7,102 nt of DNA from Thermoplasmata archaeon (GCA_029858465.1 JAOUEZ010000067.1:1-7102), one strand, 5' to 3'. Positions 1 through 5,675 are shown, numbered from the stretch's first letter. Translations and numbers: made by a program. Notes: generated from the letters alone by a model not told the origin.

Positions 1-146
1 TTTGCCTTATGGCCGCCCGGGCCGCCCCTTTGGTCGCGCGCCTTCTCTATGCATTTCTCATCGTCGCAGCAGAAAGATGCAAATAGGAAATTCTTGGCCG
101 GCTTGCCGCAGAACTGGCATTTCTCCTTCTCGATCCAGTCGCTCAT
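1..146 (-). CDS. Small Cys-rich putative zinc-finger protein (3' end outside window)
   Basis: I do not recognise the family by name. The reading frame starts at ATG 146-144 on the minus strand and stays open for 48 codons to the window edge, so the C-terminus is missing. It begins MSDWIEKEKCQFCGK. Cysteines lie at residues 10, 13, 26, 27 and 32, giving a CxxC then CC-x4-C arrangement, which looks like a small treble-clef or zinc-ribbon knuckle. A charged helix and then a Gly-rich stretch (GGPGGHKA) follow. The ATG lies only 3 nt after the nadC stop, so it is almost certainly co-transcribed with nadC and may be translated by re-initiation. Zinc binding is inferred from the Cys spacing. The role is unknown (nucleic-acid or protein binding are both possible). 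Confidence 0.6.
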   Translation of the reverse strand, partial: MSDWIEKEKCQFCGKPAKNFLFASFCCDDEKCIEKARDQRGGPGGHKA

Positions 147-149
147 ATC

Positions 150-983
150 CTATGGCTTCCTGATATCCATTGAGAAATCTGCCGCCGGTGCGGAGTGAGT
201 GATATAACCTACAGATATGACATCTGCGTATTCCGCGTAGGAGGCGATCGTATCAGGCCTTATGCCTCCTGATACCTCGATAAGTGCCTTTGAATTGATA
301 TCTTTGACAATTTTTGAGGCTTCCGCGACCTGTTTCGTAGTCATGTTATCCAAGAGGAGCAGATCGGCACCCGCCAGGGCAGCTTCCTTTGCCTGGGCGA
401 GAGTCTCGACTTCCACTTCGATCTTTTTCGAGAAGCTGAAATGCTTCGCCCTTGAAACCGCTTCAGTTATGCTCCCGACGATCTTCAGATGATTATCTTT
501 TATCAGGATCCCGTCATCGAGCCTAAACCTATGTGGGTCTCCTCCGCCTGTAATGATAGCTTTCTTTGCATATCGTCTGAACCCAGGCGTCGTTTTTCTT
601 GTGCCGGCAACCCTGACATTCGGATTGACTTCTCTCGCCTTGTCGACCAGAGTCCTCGTCGTAGTTGCGATCCCGCTCATGAGCATGATGAAATTAAGCG
701 CCAGCCTCTCTGCCGTGAGCATGGGCTTTGCAGGACCAGTGACTTTCATGACGATGTCGCCCGGATGAACCTCAGAGCCCTCTTTTCCGAGCACCTCGAC
801 AGAAAGCCCCATCTTTTTGAAAACTTGCTCGGCCTCGGAAAGACCGGAGACTATGCATTTTGATTTTGCCTTGATCTGGCCGACTGCTTCGTCATGATCT
901 CCAATGACCGAGTCGGTCGTAATGTCTCCTTGGCCGATGTCTTCCGCTAGAAAGCGGGACATATCTTCAGGCATCGAATCCAT
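150..983 (-). CDS. nadC: Nicotinate-nucleotide pyrophosphorylase (carboxylating), quinolinate phosphoribosyltransferase
   Basis: It converts quinolinate and PRPP to nicotinate mononucleotide, CO2 and PPi, the entry step into NAD from the de novo pathway, in the cytosol. At 277 aa it has the normal family length. Visible family motifs are LAEDIGQGDITTD (residues 12-24) at the N-terminal sandwich domain, ERLALN (92-97), GTRKTTPGFR (127-136), the GGG..HRFRLDD stretch (146-157), IKDNH (161-165), the acidic pair E189/E191, LLLDNM (209-214) and SGGI (238-241) in the phosphate-binding barrel end. I prefer ATG 983 because AGGAGA lies 7 nt upstream (991-996). Met4 (974) and Met8 are alternatives, and an A/T-rich TATA-like stretch at 1001-1010 would place a transcript start near Met4. 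The gene follows the beta-CASP nuclease by 36 nt and precedes a small Cys-rich gene by 3 nt, suggesting one operon. No nadA or nadB is in the window. The ModD paralogue is a less likely alternative. Confidence 0.95.
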   Translation of the reverse strand: MDSMPEDMSRFLAEDIGQGDITTDSVIGDHDEAVGQIKAKSKCIVSGLSEAEQVFKKMGLSVEVLGKEGSEVHPGDIVMKVTGPAKPMLTAERLALNFIMLMSGIATTTRTLVDKAREVNPNVRVAGTRKTTPGFRRYAKKAIITGGGDPHRFRLDDGILIKDNHLKIVGSITEAVSRAKHFSFSKKIEVEVETLAQAKEAALAGADLLLLDNMTTKQVAEASKIVKDINSKALIEVSGGIRPDTIASYAEYADVISVGYITHSAPAADFSMDIRKP

Positions 984-990
984 GTAAAAG

Positions 991-996
991 TCTCCT
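991..996 (-). promoter_or_regulatory. Ribosome binding site of nadC
   Basis: AGGAGA on the minus strand, 7 nt before ATG 983. It supports Met1 over the two nearby in-frame ATGs and supports translation from a leadered, probably polycistronic mRNA. Confidence 0.6.
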
Positions 997-1019
997 GCGT
1001 AATATAATTTAGTAGAATG

Positions 1020-2249
1020 TCAAAGCTCGAACGTCTCGCCGTTCATAGGGAGAAGGACTTCAAAACCAAGCTTCCTCAAGGGCTCAGCCAATAGCTCTCT
1101 GTTGTCACCGTGCATCAGCACGACCCTCTCCGGAGAGCAGGACTTGACGAATTCGATAACCTCCGAGTGACCCGCGTGAGCGGAGAAATCGAAAATCTCG
1201 ACCTCTGGAGCGATCTTCTCGAGCTGCCCCTGGATATCGAGCATCCCGGAGTCCATGAGTCTCCTGCCGTTCGATCCCTCGACCTGATATCCTGTAAGAA
1301 GTATCGCGCTGTTCTCGTCATTCTTAAGCTTCTCGAGATACCCCAGGACAGGCCCTCCGTCGAGCATGCCACTCGTCGTGATTATCACTTCTCCATCAGA
1401 GGCCGCGGCCCTGAGTCGCGGGCTTCTCACCTCGTGACCTTTCCTCCTCGCATTTGCGAGCTTCTTTGCGGAACGCAGAAATTCCGGGTGTTCGAGATAG
1501 AGCTTCGTCACGGTCTTCCCCATGCCGTCCACCCAATAGTCGAATTCGCTGTCCCTCATCAGCAACATTAGCTCCTGAGTCCTGCCGACGGCAAATGAAG
1601 GGACTATCGCAGTGCCGCCTCTCTCGACCACTTCCTCGACTTTTCTGAGAAAGCGGTATTCCTCCTTCAGCCTGTCAGGATGCTCCCTTCCGGCATAGGT
1701 GGATTCTATGATCAGGTCATCGCACTTTACCGGGTGCGCACCCCAGACGACTCTCTGGTTCAAGGAATGGAAGTCACCTGTGACGAGTGTGGTCCTCCTG
1801 CCCTTGAGTTCGTACATTGTAGCGCCCGGAATGTGACCTGCTGAGTGAGTCGTGATCTCGAACCCGAGAGCGTCGATGCTCTCACCGAATGCCAAAGGCA
1901 CGAAATCGCTCATCGTCTTTCTGACAGCCCCTTTGTCATATGGCTGCGGATATCCCTCCGCCTCGCCGACCTTAATGCTGTCGAACATCAGGAGAATGCT
2001 GATCTCCTTGGTCAACTCTGTTGAGAAGACTCTGATATCATATCTTGCGGAAAGCCAAGGTATCATCCCGCAATGATCGAGATGTGAGTGGGTGAGGAAG
2101 ACAGCGTCTAACGCCGGAGCCTCCATCGGGAGAGAAGGCGGATCCGTAGCTGTAATTCCGTAATCGAATAGCGCCTTCGCGCCGTCGTTTTCAACAAGTA
2201 TGCCCAGGCGGCCGACCTCTTGACCCCCGCCAAGGAACTGAACCTTCAT
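1020..2249 (-). CDS. MBL-fold beta-CASP ribonuclease, KH-less aCPSF2 type
   Basis: A predicted zinc-dependent RNase of the archaeal CPSF73-like family, acting on RNA in the cytosol. The 409-aa length fits the KH-free form (the aCPSF1 form carries about 200 extra N-terminal residues). The metallo-beta-lactamase motifs are all present: GGGQEVGR (7-14), HSHLDH (54-59), H139 in SAGHIPGA and D159 in TGDF. The beta-CASP motifs follow: A = E182 in IESTY, B = H358 in DFSAHAGH, and C = H380 in LMHGD. The cap domain includes SFAVGRTQE (218-226) and TSGMLDGG (292-299). All catalytic ligands are intact, so I expect an active enzyme. The residue after motif B His-Ala is Gly rather than the frequent Asp or Ser, probably a harmless variant. 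ATG 2249 is preceded by no Shine-Dalgarno site but by a TATA box about 28 nt upstream, indicating a leaderless mRNA. nadC follows 36 nt downstream. The exact RNA targets cannot be read from the sequence. Confidence 0.92.
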   Translation of the reverse strand: MKVQFLGGGQEVGRLGILVENDGAKALFDYGITATDPPSLPMEAPALDAVFLTHSHLDHCGMIPWLSARYDIRVFSTELTKEISILLMFDSIKVGEAEGYPQPYDKGAVRKTMSDFVPLAFGESIDALGFEITTHSAGHIPGATMYELKGRRTTLVTGDFHSLNQRVVWGAHPVKCDDLIIESTYAGREHPDRLKEEYRFLRKVEEVVERGGTAIVPSFAVGRTQELMLLMRDSEFDYWVDGMGKTVTKLYLEHPEFLRSAKKLANARRKGHEVRSPRLRAAASDGEVIITTSGMLDGGPVLGYLEKLKNDENSAILLTGYQVEGSNGRRLMDSGMLDIQGQLEKIAPEVEIFDFSAHAGHSEVIEFVKSCSPERVVLMHGDNRELLAEPLRKLGFEVLLPMNGETFEL

Positions 2250-2273
2250 CGTTTCGGATTATGACTAATTGTT

Positions 2274-2282
2274 GTTTATAAG
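2274..2282 (-). promoter_or_regulatory. Archaeal TATA box, leaderless-type promoter of the beta-CASP nuclease operon
   Basis: Minus strand CTTATAAAC, preceded by the purine-rich AAAG of a possible BRE. Its centre lies about 28 nt from ATG 2249, so transcription should begin at or within a few nt of the A of the start codon. No Shine-Dalgarno sequence lies between them, consistent with a leaderless mRNA. Confidence 0.65.
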
Positions 2283-2301
2283 CTTTGGGTGGCTAGCGGG
2301 T

Positions 2302-2320
2302 TTCAGCCGAATCGACTGAA
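2302..2320 (-). other. Hairpin 6 nt downstream of the yjbQ stop codon
   Basis: The minus-strand transcript reads TTCAGTC-GATTC-GGCTGAA, a 7-bp stem (one G-U pair) with a 5-nt loop. It is not followed by a T-run, so it is not a classical terminator. It could protect the yjbQ mRNA 3' end. It also contains part of a 9-nt-period direct repeat (TCGATTC twice, minus-strand reading of 2309-2324), which makes a protein-binding site upstream of the 2274-2282 promoter an alternative. Confidence 0.35.
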
Positions 2321-2326
2321 TCGAGA

Positions 2327-2743
2327 TCAGCCAACTACCTGCACCACGACCTCTCTGTTCCTTGCCCTTACATCGAGCTCGAGGAAGACTATCTGTTGCC
2401 AAGTGCCGAGGACGAGGTTTCCATCCTTAACCGGAACTGAGAGAGACGCTCCGACCATTGATGCCCTAACATGCGAATGGCCGTTGCCGTCTCCCCATCT
2501 CCTGTGATGCTCGTAATCGATATTCTTTGGGTACAGTCTCTCGAGCGCCTCCTGAATATCCTTGACCAAACCAGGCTCATATTCGACGGTCGTTACAGCC
2601 GCCGTGCTACCAATGACAAAAACGCAGGCAACGCCGTTCCTGATGCCCGAGGCCTCTACCTGCTTCTCCACCTGCTCCGTAATGTCATGAATATCATCCA
2701 TGCCAGCGGTTTTGAACCCGAAGCTCCCAGAATAACATGTCAT
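2327..2743 (-). CDS. yjbQ: YjbQ family protein (UPF0047), secondary thiamine-phosphate synthase-like
   Basis: A 138-aa single-domain protein of the YjbQ/UPF0047 family. Members form compact trimers and have been shown to have weak thiamine-phosphate synthase activity; the physiological role remains unsettled. Family landmarks in order are DIHDITEQVE (17-26), SGIRNGVACVF (32-42), GSTAAVTTVEYEPGL (45-59), H79/H80 in YEHHRRWGDGNGHSH, H89 and H91, VPVKDGNLVLGTWQQI (103-118), E122, and the closing REVVVQVVG. The usual bacterial HTTA/HTSA motif appears here as GSTAA, a form I associate with archaeal members. ATG 2743 gives the expected short N-terminal strand before DITE, with GGGGAG 4 nt upstream. 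Met15 would truncate it. The gene is divergent from nfeD across a 124-bp region, and its own downstream neighbour has a separate promoter, so it is probably monocistronic. Confidence 0.92.
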   Translation of the reverse strand: MTCYSGSFGFKTAGMDDIHDITEQVEKQVEASGIRNGVACVFVIGSTAAVTTVEYEPGLVKDIQEALERLYPKNIDYEHHRRWGDGNGHSHVRASMVGASLSVPVKDGNLVLGTWQQIVFLELDVRARNREVVVQVVG

Positions 2744-2747
2744 TTTG

Positions 2748-2785
2748 CTCCCCGGAACTCAATTCGTACGACGAGGATAAAGATA
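2748..2785 (-). promoter_or_regulatory. Probable yjbQ promoter and ribosome binding site
   Basis: The minus strand carries a TATA-like TATCTTTATCC at 2775-2785 and GGGGAG at 2748-2753, the latter 4 nt before ATG 2743. Spacing predicts a transcript starting near 2753 with a leader of about 10 nt that just contains the Shine-Dalgarno site. The TATA match is only moderate. Confidence 0.4.
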
Positions 2786-2787
2786 TT

Positions 2788-2810
2788 GGCCGATTTTCCT
2801 AAAATAGGCC
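2788..2810. repeat. 23-bp near-perfect inverted repeat in the divergent yjbQ/nfeD intergenic region
   Basis: Left arm GGCCGATTTT (2788-2797), spacer CCT, right arm AAAATAGGCC (2801-2810). The arms match at 9 of 10 positions, the only mismatch being the fifth base. It abuts the upstream side of the yjbQ TATA-like element, where TFB would bind, and lies about 25 bp upstream of the nfeD TATA box. Size and symmetry suit a dimeric regulator operator controlling one or both genes, which is an inference. Confidence 0.5.
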
Positions 2811-2833
2811 ATACATCAGCGAAAATGTCAGAA

Positions 2834-2843
2834 TGATTATATC
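2834..2843 (+). promoter_or_regulatory. Archaeal TATA box, leaderless-type promoter of nfeD-stomatin
   Basis: GATTATATCC, centred about 29 nt upstream of ATG 2868, with no Shine-Dalgarno site in between. The spacing predicts transcription starting at or next to the ATG. This favours ATG 2868 over the overlapping TTG at 2865 as the real start. Confidence 0.6.
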
Positions 2844-2867
2844 CACGAGCGCGCATAATCGCTGTTG

Positions 2868-3320
2868 ATGGACACACAGCTCATAGCTTTGGCATTTGTC
2901 ATTATTGGCATTTTGATGCTGGTAGCGGAGTCAGTGACCCCGGGATCATTCATAATAGTCCCAGGGACTGTGATCCTCGTGCTGGGCCTCCTATGGTTGA
3001 TCAATCCGGATTGGACACTCGCCTGGTGGTCGCCGATAGTCGCGGTTATCATCCTTATTCCGATGATATTCGCGTCAATCAAGCTGTATCAGATGCTTGC
3101 GCCTCCGGCGCCGCCCGAGACGACGGTCGCGACGTCGTTGATAGGCAAGAAAGGGCAGGTGACCAAGGAGATCGTGCCTGGGGACATCACCGGCAAGGTC
3201 AGGATTGAAAACGATATGTGGAGCGCAACAGGAACGAAGCGCATACCCATCGGTGCGACCGTGATTGTCAAAGAGAGCCAGGGCGTCCATATTACGGTCG
3301 AAGAAATAAAGATCGTATAG
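2868..3320 (+). CDS. Short NfeD-family membrane protein (OB-fold)
   Basis: A 150-aa NfeD-like protein that normally partners a stomatin/SPFH protein in the membrane. Hydrophobic segments at about 5-20, 28-45 and 55-73 make two or three membrane helices. The first two are close together, and the Trp-rich link INPDWTLAWW (45-54) lies before the last one. A Pro-rich linker (79-83) leads to the C-terminal OB-fold domain, about 90-150, with the typical LIGKKGQVTKEIVPGDITGKV stretch (91-111) and the WSA...IPIGATVIVKES segment (118-137). It lacks the N-terminal ClpP-like serine protease domain of long NfeD proteins, so it is the short type and has no visible catalytic site. I chose ATG 2868 because of the TATA box 29 nt upstream; TTG 2865 would add one residue. 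The stomatin gene follows 51 nt downstream, the conserved nfeD-stomatin pairing. Confidence 0.9.
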   Translation: MDTQLIALAFVIIGILMLVAESVTPGSFIIVPGTVILVLGLLWLINPDWTLAWWSPIVAVIILIPMIFASIKLYQMLAPPAPPETTVATSLIGKKGQVTKEIVPGDITGKVRIENDMWSATGTKRIPIGATVIVKESQGVHITVEEIKIV

Positions 3321-3356
3321 AACCCTGATGCCGGACATATGAAAGGAGAAATCTGA

Positions 3357-3365
3357 GGAGGGGAG
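3357..3365 (+). promoter_or_regulatory. Strong ribosome binding site of the stomatin gene
   Basis: GGAGGGGAG lies 6-14 nt before ATG 3372 in a purine-rich run that includes further GGAG copies (3344-3347 and 3368-3371). It contrasts with the leaderless start of nfeD and supports translation of the stomatin as the second cistron of a shared mRNA. Confidence 0.6.
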
Positions 3366-3371
3366 AAGGAG

Positions 3372-4469
3372 ATGGCAGACGAAGTATTGATTGCGGCGCT
3401 GTTGATATTCGTAATAATCGCAGTACTGATAATGCTGACTTCTGGAATCAAGATTGTGCAACCTTACGAGCAGGGCATCTACATGAGGCTCGGACGCTTC
3501 GTAAGAGTGTTGGGAAGCGGTTTCCATTTTGTCACACCGTTGGTCAACGTTGTTGTGAAGTTAGACCTGAGAACGCAGGTCCTTGATGTGCCTAGACAGG
3601 AAGTCATAACGAAGGATAACTCGCCGACAAATGTGGATGCGGTCATTTACATCAAGGTCATAGACCCGAAAAAGTCGTTCTTCGAGGTGCAGAACTACAG
3701 AATTGCGACAGTCTATCTTGCGCAGACAACTCTGAGAAGCAGGATCGGAGACATGGTACTGGATGAAGTGCTTTCCAACCGAGAGCAGATAAATCTCGCC
3801 CTGAGGGATGTTCTCGACAGAGAGACCGATAAGTGGGGAGTCAAAGTCGAGGCCGTGGAAATCAGGGAGGTCGATCCGTCTCCCGCCGTCAAGAACGCCA
3901 TGGAGGAGCAGACCGCATCCGAGAGGCAGAGGAGAGCGGCCATCCTGAGGGCGGACGGACAGAAGAGAGCTGCGATCCTGAATGCAGAAGGAGACAGGCA
4001 GGCGAAGATCCTCCAGGCAGAAGGTATGAGGCAATCGAGAATCCTTGTCGCGGAAGGTCAGAGATTGGCGACGATACTTGAATCTCAAGGAGAGGCTCAG
4101 AAGCTCAGGATACTCGCGCTTGGTGCCTCACCATTGGATTCGAAGGCGCTCACCGTCCTATCACTGGACACGATAAAAGCAGTGGGCAATGGACAGGCTA
4201 CCAAGATCATCTTCCCGTTCGAGCTGACCAGATTGGTTGAAGGAGTCTCGGAGTATCTTGGAGCCGGCAGAAAAGTGCCGGAGAGGGAGATATCGGACGT
4301 CAAAGCTATGGAAGGAATAGTCGGAGAGATAGACAAGATACTTGGACCGATACCGACCATAGATGAGATACACGATTCGTTCACCAAGGCCGAGGCGCTC
4401 ACGGAGAGCAAGAGCGGGGATTCGGTCGAAGAACTCAAGAAACTGAAGGGGAAATATATCTCCCAGTAG
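3372..4469 (+). CDS. SPFH domain / stomatin-like (slipin) membrane scaffold protein
   Basis: A 365-aa stomatin/prohibitin-family protein expected to form ring-like oligomers on the cytosolic side of the membrane. A single N-terminal hydrophobic segment (about 5-24) is followed by the SPFH domain: IVQPYEQGIYMRLGRFVRVL (28-47), GSGFHFVTPLV (48-58), LDLRTQVLDVPRQEVITKDN (64-83), VDAVIYIKVIDP (88-99), TTLRSRIGDMVLDEVLSNRE (119-138), and WGVKVEAVEIREVDP (155-169). A coiled coil from about 175-245 contains five 11-residue repeats (190-244). The C-terminal part includes PFELTRLVEGVSEYLG (282-297) and a Lys/Glu-rich tail. Length is somewhat above the usual 250-320 aa because of the tail. It follows a short nfeD by 51 nt; such pairs are linked to membrane microdomains and membrane quality control. 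No protease gene is adjacent here. Confidence 0.95.
   Translation: MADEVLIAALLIFVIIAVLIMLTSGIKIVQPYEQGIYMRLGRFVRVLGSGFHFVTPLVNVVVKLDLRTQVLDVPRQEVITKDNSPTNVDAVIYIKVIDPKKSFFEVQNYRIATVYLAQTTLRSRIGDMVLDEVLSNREQINLALRDVLDRETDKWGVKVEAVEIREVDPSPAVKNAMEEQTASERQRRAAILRADGQKRAAILNAEGDRQAKILQAEGMRQSRILVAEGQRLATILESQGEAQKLRILALGASPLDSKALTVLSLDTIKAVGNGQATKIIFPFELTRLVEGVSEYLGAGRKVPEREISDVKAMEGIVGEIDKILGPIPTIDEIHDSFTKAEALTESKSGDSVEELKKLKGKYISQ
3939..4103 (+). repeat. Five in-frame 33-bp units coding 11-residue coiled-coil repeats in the stomatin
   Basis: Residues 190-244 divide into five uninterrupted 11-residue units: AILRADGQKRA, AILNAEGDRQA, KILQAEGMRQS, RILVAEGQRLA, TILESQGEAQK. Conserved positions are I-L at 2-3, a small residue plus Asp/Glu or Gln then Gly at 5-7, and Arg/Lys-small at the end. 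The DNA copies have diverged, so the repeat is kept at protein level. An 11-residue period suggests a right-handed (hendecad) coiled coil, as in other stomatin-family tails. Confidence 0.75.
4453..4460 (+). promoter_or_regulatory. Possible TATA box for the M24-cupin pair
   Basis: AATATATC inside the last codons of the stomatin gene. A transcript starting about 27 nt downstream would begin near 4484, at the hairpin at 4483-4496 and upstream of the M24 coding region. It fits an independent promoter for the next operon but is only an A/T-rich match within coding sequence. Confidence 0.3.
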
Positions 4470-4482
4470 ACGATCTGAGAAA

Positions 4483-4501
4483 GCGCATTCTTGCGCAAGA
4501 A
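4483..4501. other. 14-bp perfect palindrome overlapping a short hairpin upstream of the M24 gene
   Basis: TTCTTGCGCAAGAA at 4488-4501 equals its own reverse complement. The overlapping GCGCA-TTCT-TGCGC (4483-4496) can form a 5-bp stem with a 4-nt loop. They lie 14-32 nt after the stomatin stop. They could be an operator for the downstream pair, a 5' leader hairpin, or a 3' end element of the stomatin mRNA. No T-run follows, so it is not a clear terminator. Confidence 0.45.
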
Positions 4502-4560
4502 GGGGACTGCGCTTCCCAAGTGCAGAGTTTCAGAGGCGCTCAGAAAAAGTAAGAGCAGCG

Positions 4561-5667
4561 ATGGTCAAGCGAGATCTAGACCTGCTGCTTGTTTTTTCTT
4601 CTCCAGGAAGCATGAGGCACGGGCAGAGAGGTCATGTGATGTACCTCAGCGGTTACGAACCGTATTTCGGGGACACGATGTGCATCCTCCCCCTTGAGAA
4701 GGACATCGAGCCGCTTCTTCAGATAGACCATGCAGATTTCTTTCCTGAAGAATGTACCTGGATCAAAAATACTACCGGTGCGCAGGACTTTATTAAGACT
4801 GTCAAGACATATCTTCGCGACAGCAGGATCTCTAAGGCAAGGATAGGGCTTGTCGGTGAATATTCCATCGGAGCGAACCTGCTAGACCGGCTGAGGAAGG
4901 GATTCAAGGGGAACCTAGCTTTTGCATCGGATATCCTTGAGAACGAGAGGGCAGTGAAATCAGAATATGAGATTGAATGCATCAGGACAGCGGCGAACAT
5001 CGCTCATGTCGGTTTCGAGGCCGCGGCCGCACTTGTGAGACCGGGGATAACGGAGGCTGAAATCACGGCTCTGGTCGAGACGGCATGCAGGATGATGGGG
5101 TCCGAGGGATTCCCGCATCATACGATGGTCAGTTCCGGCACTTTCGAGAAACATTTGGATTGGTGGTGGTATTGCGGAGGGAGAACCATGCGAAAAGGTG
5201 ATCCTTGGAACCTGGACCTCGGGACGATGTTCGGAGGCTATTGCTGCGACATCGCTAGATCGTTCTGTCTTGGGAAGCCGACGCCGAAGCACGAGAAGGC
5301 GTACGGAGTGCTAGTCGATGCAATGGAAAGGGCGCAGAAGGAGATGCGCCCCGGAGTCAAGGCGTCGAAGATAAATGAGATAGTCGATGAGGTCATGAAA
5401 AAATCATTCGACGGGGACTTCTCCGGAATCGGCCACGGAGTCGGTCTGGAGGTGCATGAATGGCCATTCGTCGGATACCAATACATCAAGAACGATCCGA
5501 TCTATAGGGACAGCAAACTGAAGGAGAACTCGGTGATATCGATAGAGCCGCAGATTTTCCTTCCGGAATACGGATACATACAAATCGAAGACGAGTTCGT
5601 GGTGACGAAGAAGGGAGGTCGGAGAATATCTGAGATCCCTATGGAGCTGATGGGCTCTGATAGATAG
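4561..5667 (+). CDS. M24-family 'pita-bread' metallohydrolase (aminopeptidase P / creatinase-type); real start may be upstream
   Basis: A predicted dinuclear-metal hydrolase of the Xaa-Pro peptidase/creatinase superfamily, cytosolic. Counting from ATG 4561 (368 aa), an N-terminal creatinase-type domain (to about 130) precedes the catalytic domain with all five ligands: D219 and D230 in LDLGTMFGGYCCDIARSF, H292 in GIGHGVGLEVHE, E329 in SIEPQIF and E343 in QIEDEFVV. A Trp-rich loop HLDWWWYCGG (198-207) sits before the first ligand, in the region that shapes the substrate pocket. The reading frame has no stop between 4447 and 4561, and its translation from about 4510 (FPSAEFQRRSEKVRAA) looks like the usual first helix of this family, yet it offers no ATG, GTG or TTG; CTG 4507 is the only near-cognate start there besides ATA 4456. 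ATG 4561 lacks a Shine-Dalgarno site. Substrate (X-Pro peptide, creatine-like or ectoine-like compound) cannot be decided. The cupin gene follows 8 nt downstream. Confidence 0.88.
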   Translation: MVKRDLDLLLVFSSPGSMRHGQRGHVMYLSGYEPYFGDTMCILPLEKDIEPLLQIDHADFFPEECTWIKNTTGAQDFIKTVKTYLRDSRISKARIGLVGEYSIGANLLDRLRKGFKGNLAFASDILENERAVKSEYEIECIRTAANIAHVGFEAAAALVRPGITEAEITALVETACRMMGSEGFPHHTMVSSGTFEKHLDWWWYCGGRTMRKGDPWNLDLGTMFGGYCCDIARSFCLGKPTPKHEKAYGVLVDAMERAQKEMRPGVKASKINEIVDEVMKKSFDGDFSGIGHGVGLEVHEWPFVGYQYIKNDPIYRDSKLKENSVISIEPQIFLPEYGYIQIEDEFVVTKKGGRRISEIPMELMGSDR

Positions 5668-5671
5668 GTGA
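5666..5671 (+). promoter_or_regulatory. Ribosome binding site of the cupin gene, overlapping the M24 stop codon
   Basis: AGGTGA, an exact match to the core of the archaeal anti-Shine-Dalgarno complement, starts inside the TAG stop of the M24 gene (5665-5667) and lies 4 nt before ATG 5676. The arrangement points to translational coupling and a shared mRNA. Confidence 0.65.
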
Positions 5672-5675
5672 GGCA

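Noticed and set aside
489..863. Plus-strand open frame of 124 codons opposite nadC
   Set aside because: It lies entirely antisense to a strongly recognised nadC and has no family-like features; it is a shadow frame.
1110..1571. Plus-strand open frame of 153 codons opposite the beta-CASP nuclease
   Set aside because: The opposite strand carries all catalytic motifs of the nuclease; this frame has no recognisable composition or start signal.
2471..2836. Plus-strand open frame of 121 codons over yjbQ and the divergent region
   Set aside because: It is antisense to a clear YjbQ protein and runs through the promoter region; no domain-like pattern.
2865..2867. TTG as start of nfeD
   Set aside because: ATG follows immediately at 2868 and fits the TATA spacing for a leaderless start; TTG would add only one residue.
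3561..4088. Minus-strand open frame of 175 codons inside the stomatin gene
   Set aside because: It results from the codon bias and the 33-bp coiled-coil units of the sense gene; His/Arg/Ser-rich without family features.
4491..4697. Open frame starting at TTG 4491 as a separate small gene
   Set aside because: It overlaps the M24 gene out of frame and its translation is low-complexity and unlike any family. It is kept only as a possible half of a frameshift explanation for the M24 start.
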